Shown: positions 36,301-46,424 of the stretch, piece after piece | Numbering within the stretch: the first letter of the stretch is position 1 | Layout: each line of letters begins with the position of its first letter | Assembly (NCBI GenBank): GCA_027405735.1 | Contig: JAPEHQ010000009.1 | Span: forward strand, 1,922,001 to 1,986,000 | Source of the DNA: Mucor racemosus | Taxonomy: Eukaryota > Mucoromycota > Mucoromycetes > Mucorales > Mucoraceae | Direction of reading: 5' to 3' | DNA: 64,000 nucleotides | The notes under the pieces: model-generated | Told to the model about the DNA's origin: nothing | The model's database searches: none | What the model saw: only the letters and a program-made list of their open reading frames with translations | Made by a program: the position numbers and the translations under genes

Positions 36301-37251
36301 ATAGAACAATGCAAACCGGATGCTGAAAAAATAAAAATATCACCTAAAATACTTCTCTCGCTGCCGTTCACCACCATATGCAACAAGGAACAACTCAATA
36401 ATGAATTAATAAATATAAATACTGCCACAATCAAACAAAGCAAGGTACAAGACTTCTTTCAATACACTCCTTTGACAAAATCCATAATCTACAAACTAAG
36501 ACAAGAATGCAAAAAACCTAAAGTGTTATCAAAAATCATTCGACTTGAAAGAGAACAACACATTAAATACAATCATTTTTTCCAACAATACATGGAAAAC
36601 AATTCCATAGAAAATTTTTTTGAAGAATCAAATGATTTATCAGAATACTCTAAACTAATACAAGATGTCAACAAGAAGCCATTGCTGGATCAGAAGAAAA
36701 AACGTATAAGATACATCCTAAATCAAGGCATTCCTTTAATAATACCAAAAGGTTACAACAATAATATATCCAAAAAACAATGGACAGAATTTTACAAGAC
36801 AAATATGCATCACACAGCAAGAAACCTTTGGTTTAAAGTTATCCATGACAGAATACCATCCAAGTCCTTCCTTTACAACATGCAAATGAAAGATATTGAT
36901 TCAGACAAATGCCACCTATGCAATCTTAGAGAAGACAGTATGCATCTGTTGATCTCGTGTGTACACAAAAAAGATATATGGCAGGAAATTTTCAACAAGT
37001 TTCTTGGGTACCCAAGAGTGGTAAATCCTCAACAGACTTATCATGACTTCAAAAATTTAAAACTGTCCAGATACTATATATACAATTTAGACATACACAT
37101 CAACATATACGACATTTTCTCAACGATAACACGCCTTATATGGTTTCATCACTTCAATCATGTGCTCAACTCAGTGCCATTTAACAGCACAATAGTCTCA
37201 AAGAAAATATGCTCAGAGCTATATAGAATGTCTAATATGAATGACTTGTAG
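33331..37251 (+). CDS. LINE ORF2: endonuclease-reverse transcriptase
   Basis: 1306 residues. The N-terminal AP-like endonuclease shows CQETN (Glu47), GDFN (Gly156-Asn159) and a TDH motif (Asp241-His242). The reverse transcriptase domain (about residues 480-770) has LLPKKGDLSDLSNWRPIS, DNHKAYDRV, GLRQGDVISPLLFN and the catalytic YADD (731-734). A C-terminal zinc-binding motif of the zf-RVT type, CHLC...HLLISC (Cys1194, Cys1197, His1205, Cys1210), follows. I see no RNase H domain. In the aspartate triad region the usual F-D-x-A-F/Y-D box A reads LDNHKAYDRV, keeping the first and last aspartates. Frame fully open. Translation start by reinitiation after ORF1 is likely. Confidence 0.95.
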   Translation: MNNTKYVNINIGSVNCRSLYKQSQQSTTDDFIAMLKNKKLNILLCQETNIPNHSFEEIINNMEIKFKYHQAIWTEHCSIINFNNAINLEKIKISTDGRMILSKLTFVDNPTTPFYIMNIYAHSGHVQRQERNNLFKDIVNILLSMPEILPHLIMAGDFNYSFDSGSRHGSRIRKSKELVQFMAGYMKDCMNQEGEGYGPTCRQNRQGRISLSTIDYMFAGKELFQRMNGGDVEFFGQEFTDHALLTKTLTIEMYNCGKGIWRANPYLCKNKRYVSILNREIENYVQNKLNPELSTQDQWDCLKNMVKKVTTNFCRTTNQIRETTLKKLNSERNRILRLYRDNKECLNILLPDIETQISKLQKEKTDIARLRSGNYWMENNENSPSYIKRTIDQRREARTLNMIKHPDTRTDCNDKDSKIGAAESFYSKLYTEERIDINCLDAILNHINKSISKEETEEITQDISFEEIKQGAKRSPRKSSPGLDGLPYEILNIVMIHPRCKEIVEKVYNDALKYGIIPKSWQQACIILLPKKGDLSDLSNWRPISLINTDCKVFTRILNSRLMGIASQLINNFQTGFMPQRFIGDQGFSLNLMIENSKVCKGLNKSEFTEYVGIMLDNHKAYDRVHPCYLTKVLEKFGIPESIIQCIQNLFFNNEIFVNVNGFLTNPIKQKRGLRQGDVISPLLFNFAIEPFLLSILNNEAVTGYTMQSTKPSSQNSMNMVSPKPIKLLAYADDILIFAKNKAEYLAIEDCLKGYSKASNSKINLDKSVAFPLHGSKMVGHKGAELRNYITNNQRMKWFDNSSTGYLKYLGYPLWFNNQQRDTFVDNISGKIQATVNFYKERKISVYGRATVANTMILSKLWHVLRLTNLPKVVTSRLNSIIYQYIVDDRRIQVKKDVFYLPKNEGGLGLLNISVQQKMLQLRYINALLSVSGTPNSVPSHLYSLMVFALQNGCDTPHHEVPLLFPESRYKSSFTGLHSFHNIFEAIDSCIEQCKPDAEKIKISPKILLSLPFTTICNKEQLNNELININTATIKQSKVQDFFQYTPLTKSIIYKLRQECKKPKVLSKIIRLEREQHIKYNHFFQQYMENNSIENFFEESNDLSEYSKLIQDVNKKPLLDQKKKRIRYILNQGIPLIIPKGYNNNISKKQWTEFYKTNMHHTARNLWFKVIHDRIPSKSFLYNMQMKDIDSDKCHLCNLREDSMHLLISCVHKKDIWQEIFNKFLGYPRVVNPQQTYHDFKNLKLSRYYIYNLDIHINIYDIFSTITRLIWFHHFNHVLNSVPFNSTIVSKKICSELYRMSNMNDL

Positions 37252-37367
37252 GATAATATATATATATGATACTAATATGGCAGGTCACTTTACCTAGTAT
37301 ACACCTTGTCCATCACTATGATGAGTTTCAATTTTCTTTTTTTAAATAAAATTTAAAACTTTCATCC

Positions 37368-37400
<33 letters not shown>

Positions 37401-37404
<4 letters not shown>

Positions 37405-38966
37405 GTTTTTCTTCAAATACTCCAAGAATTGAATAAGAATTGTATGTAGTCTACTAATTGATATTTATACAACTTTTAATCAGGTTTCCGATGAAGCTAA
37501 TTTTTACTATGTTTCTCACCAAAAGTGTTTCCGAAATTGCAAAAATACGAAAAAACGTTTTCTTGAAAAAAGTCAAATTTTTAAGTAATATAAAACTAAA
37601 AAAAAAATTTAAATTAATTTTATAAAAAATTTCAGTTTTTTTGAGCTTATAAATAGTATAACAAAAAATGACGTTTATGAGGTGAAATAATTCTTTAACC
37701 GATTTTGTGTCATCTCTCCCCTACTACCCCTCATGGAAATTGATCGAAAAATCCAGTATTTTTGTGATCCCATTTTTTTTTGAAGAAATGCATCGATATC
37801 GCACTACATGATGTGAGAAATGGTTTGGTACGCGTCTGCGGCCTTAAAACCGCCAACAAACTATGGAATCATTGCATTAATGTTGCTGTTTTAGCACGAT
37901 TTAAGCCAGATAAATGATAAGCAACGGTAAAAAAAAGTAGGAGCGAGTGCTTTAATTTATCGGAAATGGATTTGTGTGAATATAATGTATCCATAGCTTT
38001 GATATTTTGACGCAGGATTGGCTTCAAAGTGATTGGATCTAAAGTTGTAGCGCGTCTAGTGTAACATTTCAACTGTGAGATATCAGTGTTCTCTCTAGAT
38101 TTTCACTTATAGACGATACCAACAATAGTTTAAATAACTGAATCTACAACTTTTTTAGCACACTATTTAAATGAAAAGGTGAAATTTTATTTAGTACGGG
38201 AATTAGGCTCACAGCGCTCCCAGAGCAGCGCCATCACCTACAACTACGTAGTAAACAAAATCGCAATTTGGTTCCGCTCAAAAAATAAAATCTACCCTCC
38301 TTCAAAAAGATACTATACATACATGGGGTTTTTTTAGTTAATATACAAAGCAAAAAGTGTGAGAATACTCTATGCATAATATTCTACATGACCATGATAG
38401 TTTAAAAGTTATAAATATTAACAAGGCTTTAGCAAAAACTCTTGGAAAATCATATTGCTTCAGGGAATTTTTCTTTCAGTAACCGACATCTCCATCATGA
38501 TAATGATGGAGATGCTTAAAACTCAAGCATGTATTGCTTATGGAGCTCAAATAAGTCAATTATCAAAAGCTTGCATTATGAAAAGTGCTAAGCTATTGAT
38601 AAAATTCACTGAAAACTCGGTTCAGATTGCGGATTTAGTGATATTTTGTTCATAATATCTATCTTTTTGTGCCGAATCAGGTCTAATGCCATTTATATGT
38701 AATCAAAGTATTCTGATGTTTGCTCTAGATCTAAGTTTATTGCCTATACCCTAAAAACTCAAATAACTGATGCACACACATCTTGTAAATAAAGAGCCTT
38801 CTATCAACCACAACAAGTAAATCAATGATTTCCTTTTACATACGCTTTTTGATATGGCCAATCAGGAAAGTAACAGTGTACTCCGGAGTCACTTTTTTTA
38901 TAGCATCACCGTAATTGCTTTAATACATATTGTTCTTTTTCTTTCTTCGCGTTGATAAATACCAAC
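37401..38966. other. Intergenic region between LINE and YIF1, with degenerate sequence
   Basis: About 1.6 kb. A minus-strand open frame of 67 codons (38072-37869, MKCYTRRATTLDPITLKP...) continues in shifted frames with stops and looks like a decayed coding fragment, possibly of a transposon; I cannot name it. A patch near 38210-38235 (GCTCACAGCGCTCCCAGAGCAGCGCC) resembles a minus-strand patch near 18060-18100. The last few hundred bases before 38967 would hold the YIF1 promoter. Confidence 0.45.
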
Positions 38967-40345
38967 ATGTATCCAACAGGAGGAAACAACTACCAGTATG
39001 CTAATCAATATGGAGCACCTTCCAAATCTCCACCTCCACTTCAACATCCTGTACCTCAACATCCTATCCCAGATTTTGGTACAGCTGTTCGTCAATCCTC
39101 TACTCCTTCTCCTGGTTTGCCCCATCTTCAACAACAGCAACAACAACATTATCAGTATAATCAATCCCAACAACAGCAACAACCAATGATGCAACAACAA
39201 CCACAACCACCGCAACAGCAACCACATCAACATCAACAAAAAATGCATCAAACTTATGATCCAAATGCTTATACTCCTCAACCTCAACTTCAGTCACCAC
39301 AACAACCAAATAGTAACCTTTATTCTCAATTTGGTTTTAATGATCCTGCTGCTCAAATGGGTATGCAGTTTGCCGGAAGTGCTATGGCTCAAGGATCTGC
39401 CTACGTTGAAAAGAATGTAAGTCTACACAGAGATTCTCGAAATAAATCTAATTATCAAAGTATAGTTTAATCAATGGGTTAATATGCCTGCGCTGAGGCA
39501 TTACTTTAATGTCAGTAATTCCTATGTTATGAGTAAATTACGACTTTTGTTATTCCCTTGGAGAAATTCAGTAAGCTTATATGATACGCGTATATAATAT
39601 AAATGTATTCAATTTTTCTTTATAGTCTTGGAATCGTTTAATAATGAGATCAGAAACTGGCCAAATGGAAGGATTTAAACCACCTAGAGAAGACATTAAT
39701 TCACCTGATTTATATATTCCAGGTATGGAAAATCAATTTAAAAATGGCAATAGGGAAGAGATGATTAATATATAAAGTGTAGTTATGGCTGTAGTGACAT
39801 ATGTTTTACTTTGTGGGTTAACTGCTGGCCTTCATAAAAAGTAAGTTTTGTACATATCATCTCAAATGCAGAAAATTAATGCAATATATTAGCTTCCACC
39901 CTGAAATGTTGTATGTTGCTGTATCTACCTCGGTTGCTGTCGTATTCTGGGAAATTGCTTATACTAGATTAGGTTGTTATTTTTTGAGCATCCCATTTGA
40001 AGCATCTATGCTTGATTTATTATCTTATTATGGCTATAAATTTGTTGGTATTATTGTTACTGATATCGTTAGATTATTTGGTTTTACTGGATATGTTCCT
40101 TGGTTTGTGTTTTTCTATACCGGTTTATGTGTCAGTTTCTTTTTGGTAAGTTTAATTTGATTGTATGCATTGGATCCGTTTAACTTGTATTATTTTTGTC
40201 TTAGCTTCGTTCAATGAGATATGTTATTTTACCTGATGCTGCAGCCGGTCCATCCACTATGAATCCTCAACGTAAGAGACGTTTGTGGTTCTTGCTTACC
40301 ATTGCAGCGCTTCAAATTGTCTACATGTTCTTCCTTGTAAACTAA
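38967..40345 (+). CDS. YIF1: YIF1 family protein of ER-Golgi transport
   Basis: Exons 38967-39416, 39466-39570, 39626-39722, 39783-39840, 39893-40145, 40205-40345; 367 residues. Yif1 is a Golgi/COPII-vesicle membrane protein that partners Yip1 and Rab GTPases. The N-terminal half is cytosolic, Pro/Gln-rich with long Gln runs. The family core follows: YVEKNFNQWVNMPALRHYF, then YVMSKLRLLLFPWRNSSWNR, then FKPPREDINSPDLYIPVMA. Several membrane spans occupy about residues 235-366, ending VYMFFLVN. Splice phases all agree with the protein. Convergent with the REP gene; 77 bases separate the stops. Confidence 0.93.
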
Positions 40346-40422
40346 TTTTGCCTTTTTAACCACACACCCTTAAAAAATACCTCAATAAAACAATATTATA
40401 ATATTTATAAAATAGCTATTTA

Positions 40423-42457
40423 TTAATCATCATCTTCCGGTTCTTGTTCTGCTGCAGGCATAAATTCTGCATCAACAGGTTCACATTTATAAAACAAGGT
40501 TTTAGCTTCCTCAAAAGCAGATTTAAAATCCATTGAAATGTCTGGATCACTGCATACTACAACATTATTGAAAGGCAATTTCCATGTTTCTTGTAATGTT
40601 TTAGATTTACGAATATATTGATCATAGAAAACTGTGATTAACTTTTCAAATTCTCGGCTGTTATTCTCTTCTTCAATGGCCACAGGTTTCTTTTCCATTA
40701 GTAAATCAACAGCCTTTTTGAGCACTGAATCATCCTTTGATGCAGTCCAAAGGTAAGTAACATCTATAGAATAATATTAAAGGATGCTCCAATAATACAT
40801 AGAATTATACCTACATTGACCTTTGAGGCATGCCATACTTTCATCGTTTTGTTGAATGCCATAAATTGGCTCATCTGTGTTACCAGCCTCACTTCCAGGT
40901 GGAAATACACAATAATTTAATGCCTCAGCAAGATATTGTTTAGCATCAATTGAACTTAATCTTGAATCGGTAACAAGTATAGCTCTAGATATCCAAGTTC
41001 TATTGCAAGCTTATGAGTCTAATTGTCGAATTTCTACCAATTCTCTCTTACCCCAGTTTTTCATCTTTTGAAGGAAGGGATGATGCATTCAAATAATCAA
41101 TACCAGTTATTAATTTCTTGCATTTGTACTCCTGTCCTTCTTTTGTGATGATGCCTGTACATTCCTTTGTTTCTTGATCCACAACAAATCTATCTAAAGG
41201 TTGGTTCAAGATGTAAATGCCTCCATAAACAGCACAGACTCTGCAAAATGCTTGAGCAATTTCACTACCGCCACCATAGAGAGGACAAAGATAAGCTCCT
41301 TTTCCAAATCTACCCATAGATTGAGCAAATTTGTGTGTATTCTGTAATCCCTCCTTCACAGAAGCTGCGTAAAATTATTTAGTACTGAAACTGTAGCGCA
41401 TATTCTAGCATATTTACCTTTTTCATCTACAAGTGCAATTGCATATACGATAGCTTCTTGTAATTTACCAGTGATTTTAAACTTTTCTTCCAAGAATTGA
41501 CAATATGTCATATCTTCAATATCTTGCAATAAAGGGTTACTCTCTTCTTCGTTTAATTCCATTGCAAATGTCAAAAACTTCATTAATTTTCTCTTTTCAA
41601 TCAAAGAAACAGATTTGTTAGTAAATATATCCTCTTTGGAACTAGGCACTTTTTCCAATGCTCTTGAATTCCTGCCAAAAATAAAGATATCATCGACATT
41701 CTTAAACTCTAAATAACGGCCAACGCCACTACGAATCAAGGTTTCGACTAAATCTTCTCGAGTACCAAGCAATTTAGGAGTCGTGTCCAAGTTGTAAGAT
41801 CGAGATTTGTTTAATAAATCCACAAAAACGTTGATTTGAGGTAGTTTTTCTGCGAAATTCTCGGGCGTCAAGTCATTAAAGTATGCATCGACCAATTTTT
41901 GGTCTTGTGGGAATGAAGTTTTGGGTATAAGTTCCTTGTAGGTTCCTTGTTCAATGACTGATTTGACATAATCGACTTCTGAATCGACAAAATCAGAATC
42001 GTACACTTTTAAGTCTACATTTTTGAAATTCGAAGCATAATTGTACTCATAATCGATGCTTAAATCGCCCTCTACAAAGTAAATGTTATTAGTTTGTATT
42101 AAAATTTGCATCCGTAGTAAAAAAATACCTTTGGATTCCTCTATATTTCCTGTTGAAATTACAGTTAAAGTTCGAATCCATACAGTTTATGCATCAAACC
42201 ATACCTCTATTTCTATCCAAATGCCATTGAACTAACTCTCGAAAACCGAAAACACTCCAATTACCGCCATAGTTTTGGTGGCTATCTAAATGGAGTACCT
42301 TTTTTCCAACCCTTGCGAGTGAGCTATATGAAAATCGTCAGTACATCTTTATCTAAACATCATAAATTACAGTCAAATACCCAGCTAAAATAGACTCTAT
42401 CAAGCCAGTACCAAGCACAATATAATCAAAGCTTGTTTCTTCTAAATTATCAGACAT
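40423..42457 (-). CDS. MRS6: Rab escort protein (REP / Mrs6)
   Basis: Exons 42457-42381, 42323-42205, 42149-42129, 42071-41418, 41364-41052, 40999-40815, 40763-40423; 569 residues. REP presents newly made Rab GTPases to geranylgeranyl transferase II and delivers them to membranes. It belongs to the GDI/CHM superfamily: the N-terminal dinucleotide-fold motif DYIVLGTGLIESILAGSLAR, then VLHLDSHQNYGGNW, and the GDI-box segments KLLGTREDLVETLI, LQDIEDMTYCQFLEEKF, MGRFGKGAYLCPLYGGGSEI and QAFCRVCAVYGGIYIL. The insert between the N-terminal boxes and the acidic C-terminal extension (EQEPEDDD) favour REP over the shorter GDI (~450 residues). Exon 3 is just 21 nt. Shares a 153-bp divergent promoter with the Gag-like gene. 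Confidence 0.9.
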
Positions 42458-42610
42458 AGCGAAAGAGTTGGGCCGCATCTCACAAAAGCACCCAAGATTA
42501 TATAATGAAAGCCATGTGGTTTTAATAGCCGATGTTTAGATGTAAGTTTTGGCTTGAAATCCTTTCGCGGGTTGTTGATTTTTTCCAGATTCATCTTTCT
42601 AATTATAAAA
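42458..42610. promoter_or_regulatory. Divergent promoter region, REP and Gag-like gene
   Basis: Only 153 bases separate the two start codons, so both promoters and both 5' leaders must share or overlap here. I could not identify specific factor sites. Tight head-to-head spacing with an essential gene suggests the Gag-like gene may be broadly transcribed; that is inference. Confidence 0.6.
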
Positions 42611-44050
42611 ATGGTACAAAAGGTCAAAAAGTCTAAAAAGAAGGTTATTAGTAAGCCTAATACGGCAGTTAACGCGACAAAACCAACAATCTCTGATCAA
42701 CAGCAATCTAAATCTCCTGTTAAAGATGAACAAAACAGTAAAAGCTGGACACCTATGCAGCTGGAACAAATAGAGTTATCCAAAAAGCTTGATAATTACA
42801 TTGGAGGATTTCAGAAAAAGGTACTACGTCTCAACTTTCAACCATCTAATCGAGAACTTGTTATACTGTTTATTATGAATTTACATCCGCGTTGGCGTCG
42901 TATGGTTGAACCAGTGGAACTTTCTTGTTCAAGTTGGGTAGAAGCAGCAGCGTTTGCTCGACTCCATTGTGCAAGAGTGTCTGCTATTTTGGGATGTGAA
43001 AATAGATCCGATGCCATATTTAAATCATCAGATACAAGAGCATTAAGGGATTCAGGCTATTTTTCTCCCGATGATTCAGACCTCAAACCCAATGCACCAG
43101 CATCGATCTCACATTTATTGAACCCTGAAGAGGACATCGATTTTGATAAATCAGATACGGAAAGTAATTCAGAATCTTCTTCATCTCCAGCATCCACAAC
43201 GATAGCAGCAACTACTACAGCAACTGCATCTGCATCAACGTCAACAACAATAGTAGCAAAAACAGCACCAATTACAGTAACAGAAGAAAAACAACCTTTG
43301 AATGGATCCAAAAAAGTCATTGAAGCAGAGAAATTAACAACAAAGGAAAAAACGAAAGCTTCACCATCTGTTTCACCTTCAATCTCACATTCCTCTACTT
43401 CTGAATCATCACAAACATTAAAACCAGATGTCAAAGACTCTGTTGCGTCTTCATCTTCATCACCATCACCACCTACAAAAGCTCAAATGCAAGCCAAAGT
43501 ACAACAAGCTATCAAGAACCGAAAAGAAAAGGAAAAAGAAAAGAAGGTACAAGGTCAATTACAACAACAAAAGAAACAATTAGAAAAGATGAGTACAATT
43601 GCACCTGATCAAATAGGTACATTGTTAACCAATGTGCCAAAGCAACATTTGGGTGTCAACTTGACTTTTTTGGAACTATCAATTAATGGCAAAAAAGTCA
43701 AAGGTTTATTAGCAAAGTTATCTTGGGGAAGTTCTGCTATATCCATTGATTGTGCAAATCGATTAGGACTCAACATGAAACCAAGCGATCATTTATGCAT
43801 CAATACAGATTTCGGTTACGTTGATTCAGTTGGTATTTTAACTTTACCCATTCACCATCCGGCAGACCCTATTAAAACAAAATCTGAAATGGATATCCAA
43901 GTTTTACCAATGATTTATGGTGGAAAAGTTGATCTTGTGCTTGGTGCAGATTTTTTTTGCTTTTATAACCCAACATTTAATATCAGAATAAGAGCTATTC
44001 GTTTCTTGGAAAAGGAAACACCTTATATTGTTGAAAAGCTCGTTGAATAA
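42611..44050 (+). CDS. Gag/retropepsin-like gene, probably domesticated
   Basis: Single exon, 479 residues from the ATG at 42611 (upstream in-frame codons offer only TTG). After a Lys-rich N-terminus comes a Gag-like helical segment (about residues 45-115: LDNYIGGFQKKVLRL, ELVILFIMNLHPRWRRMVEP, WVEAAAFARLHCARV) of Ty3/Gypsy type. A Ser/Thr/Ala-rich linker and a charged coiled coil (about 285-335) follow. The last 130 residues resemble a retropepsin fold: LELSINGKKVKGLLAKLSW, AISIDCANRLGL, and VDLVLGADFFCFYNPTFN, matching the LG-DW---NP pattern of Gypsy proteases. The catalytic D-S/T-G is missing (LSWGSS instead), so it should be inactive as a protease. No RT, integrase or LTR adjoins it. An open frame without pol suggests co-option. 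Confidence 0.72.
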   Translation: MVQKVKKSKKKVISKPNTAVNATKPTISDQQQSKSPVKDEQNSKSWTPMQLEQIELSKKLDNYIGGFQKKVLRLNFQPSNRELVILFIMNLHPRWRRMVEPVELSCSSWVEAAAFARLHCARVSAILGCENRSDAIFKSSDTRALRDSGYFSPDDSDLKPNAPASISHLLNPEEDIDFDKSDTESNSESSSSPASTTIAATTTATASASTSTTIVAKTAPITVTEEKQPLNGSKKVIEAEKLTTKEKTKASPSVSPSISHSSTSESSQTLKPDVKDSVASSSSSPSPPTKAQMQAKVQQAIKNRKEKEKEKKVQGQLQQQKKQLEKMSTIAPDQIGTLLTNVPKQHLGVNLTFLELSINGKKVKGLLAKLSWGSSAISIDCANRLGLNMKPSDHLCINTDFGYVDSVGILTLPIHHPADPIKTKSEMDIQVLPMIYGGKVDLVLGADFFCFYNPTFNIRIRAIRFLEKETPYIVEKLVE

Positions 44051-46424
44051 AATATAATGCATTTTTTTTTTTCGAAATCATCTTTGCTAATTCGATCGAA
44101 AAAGTGTGAGATAAAGTATGCTTCTATATATAATATATTTTGAATGTGTCAATATGTTGTAATAATGTTTAAAGACAGAATGTCTGATCAAATGAAATTA
44201 ATGTTTCTTCAGAGATTGAACATCTGTTTGATATTCAAAACAGACCTGAAATGACCTTTTTAGATAATATCTGTAATTAAAAACGATAACTTTCATTATG
44301 CATAAAAAGGACGTTTACTTATGAATACTGTAGTTGGCATTGCCATATATGCTAATTGTGGTCGCTGATTTAGACAGTGATTTTCACGACACACAGTAAG
44401 TTGTGAAAGTTTCCCTTGGAGACCATTGTGCCAAAGATGTACATCTACAATCATACAGACTTGGAAGTTATTAGGATCGAAATTCGTCGGGATAAGGTTT
44501 CTGTTGTCGATTTTTAACGGTTGTAAAAGTAGGATTCAAGTGGTTTTCAGATGGCTTTTGAATACTTTCGCCAAATATTGAGTCAAATTACGTGAAATCT
44601 TTAACAACAATGTACCTTCAGTCTATGAACCATTAACATATATCCGAAAATAGAATAATTAATGCCAGAATATAAGTGCACTGGCCCAACATTATTGACC
44701 AAAAGTGGCCTAAAATCGATTGTAAAAATTGTGCAACAAACTAAGATGCCAATTTTTTGTATTCACAAGGTCAGGTCGAACTAAAAGCTACTCTACATTT
44801 TTTGTTTTAGCGAAAAATATTGATTTTTCGTTGAGATAATCACAATAATAGTTTACATTACAGCTTACAACCTATCATAGCTGGGCTCCAAAATCGTTTT
44901 GTGAAATCGATCAGAAAATGATCAAAAACCAAAATTGTTTAAATTCTCATGAACTGCAAAGTAAATCTACCTAGCATATTAAATAGTTTTTGTACAGTTT
45001 TGGATTCTGCATTCATCTAAATAAAATTAAAATACATGTTTCACATTATATTTTGCGTAAAATGAAATTGAAATTTTGGAGGTTTTTTGAAGATACACAT
45101 CAATTTTTATAAGCATATTTAAAACATAACTAATGGAAATGATGCACAAAAACATTATCTATTGATCAAGCTATTATAAAATTTTTTAGCTGCATTTTTC
45201 GTAGAGAAAACGAGATTTTTGTCCAAAGTTTTTTCAAATTCAGAATTTAGGATGAGGGTAGACAAGGGAAAAATAGATGCTAGAGATGAAGGTAACTTTT
45301 TGTACACATTTTTAAGGATATCTCGACGAAAAATCACTATTTTGAAAAACTATAAACTGGATCCGAGAGAACTTTACGAGCTTAATAACATAAATACAAA
45401 AAAAATGTTGCTCAATTTAACCAATATTTTGAAAACTACGATAGAAATGCCCAAAAAAATGAAAAAAAAATAAAAGTGCTCAGAATTTTTTTATACTTAA
45501 ATATGTTATATAGCACGTTAAAACAAGTAACTTTTATTATTAAAAGTTGCTAGTATAGCTTAATTTTTTGTAGAGATATGAAGCCTCAAAGTTTTCAACC
45601 CATTAGCAATTAACAACTAACAGTGCAATACGCGTAAAAAATCTGAAACATTAGCACTGAAAAATTAATACCAACTGCAAAAAATAGGATATTTCCGGAT
45701 ACTCATTTTTGGATTAAAGTTGAACATCTCAGGTACATTGGCATATAATTTTTTCTTGGTGTTATTTAGTGAAAAAAAAAGTAGAGCAGGGATAAAAAGT
45801 GAGACCCAGTTTTCAAGGAAAAAGCAGTGAATTTTACGCGTTTTTGAGTTTTTTTTTTTTAGATGAAAATAAATTTAGGAGCAGGTAGCATAATACGATG
45901 AATTCACATTTATTTAGTAGTGTCAGATGCATATTTTAAAAAGTGTTTAGTATGGGTTGGTTATACAAAAGAGGGCATGTACCCGATTTAAATATTAGAA
46001 ACCTCAAAAGTTAGTTTTAAAAGTTCAGTATTTACGGTATGTCCTAATACATTTGTCAAAGTCTATTTTAACAAGGGATGTGTATTTTTTTATCTATAAT
46101 TATCTAATATTTATATTCAAGTAGAATATATTATCAAATCATTCATTTCAAATATATTTTCATGACCTATAATCAATTCTTTAAAGTTTTAATTTTAATT
46201 ATTCACCTGATAAATGATAACCCAAAGGCCATGCACCTTATATAGATGTCGCCATTATACCATTTAACTAGTTTAAATCTCGCAAATGGTTGTAAATGCT
46301 TATGAATCAAAGAGGTTCTTTATGTTTTTTATTAAATATAAAAATTATAATCAATTTATGTAAATACATATATTGTTGAATGAAATGATTTATCGAAATT
46401 TATAAGTTATATACAGGGCGTTTA
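44051..46424. other. Intergenic region with R1 copy 3
   Basis: About 2.4 kb between the Gag-like gene and the ALFY stop. The left part holds a minus-strand open frame without a good start (about 44523-44283; contains DNRNLIPTNFDPNNFQVC and VHLWHNGLQGKLSQLTVCRE), perhaps a gene fragment of unknown origin. The centre is an R1 repeat copy. The remainder is AT-rich without recognisable features. Confidence 0.5.
44740..45985 (+). repeat. Family R1, copy 3
   Basis: Near full-length copy, close to copy 1 from GTATTCACAAGGTC through AAAAGAGGGCATG. Its short open frame (45219-45473) matches that in copy 1 over about 75 codons, with many substitutions. An extra TTAACAACTAACAG insertion lies near 45610. 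Confidence 0.72.

Larger units (their letters stand above)
31699..37400 (+). mobile_element. Full-length non-LTR (LINE) retrotransposon
   Basis: About 5.7 kb with two intact open frames (Gag-like ORF1, endonuclease-reverse transcriptase ORF2) and a 3' poly(A) tail of 30 bases (37371-37400). No LTRs. Its left side begins right after a second A run of 25 bases (31699-31723), so the element sits between two poly(A) tracts. The sequence between this run and ORF1 is only 30 bases, meaning either a very short 5' untranslated region or slight 5' truncation. Absence of stops in about 1820 codons suggests recent insertion. Confidence 0.95.

Noticed and set aside
38898..39309. Long minus-strand frames rich in Leu or Val across the YIF1 first exon.
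   Set aside because: They are antisense shadows of the Gln/Pro-rich YIF1 N-terminus.
43057..43434. Minus-strand 125-codon frame opposite the Gag-like gene.
   Set aside because: Antisense shadow of the Ser/Thr/Ala-rich linker; no independent signals.
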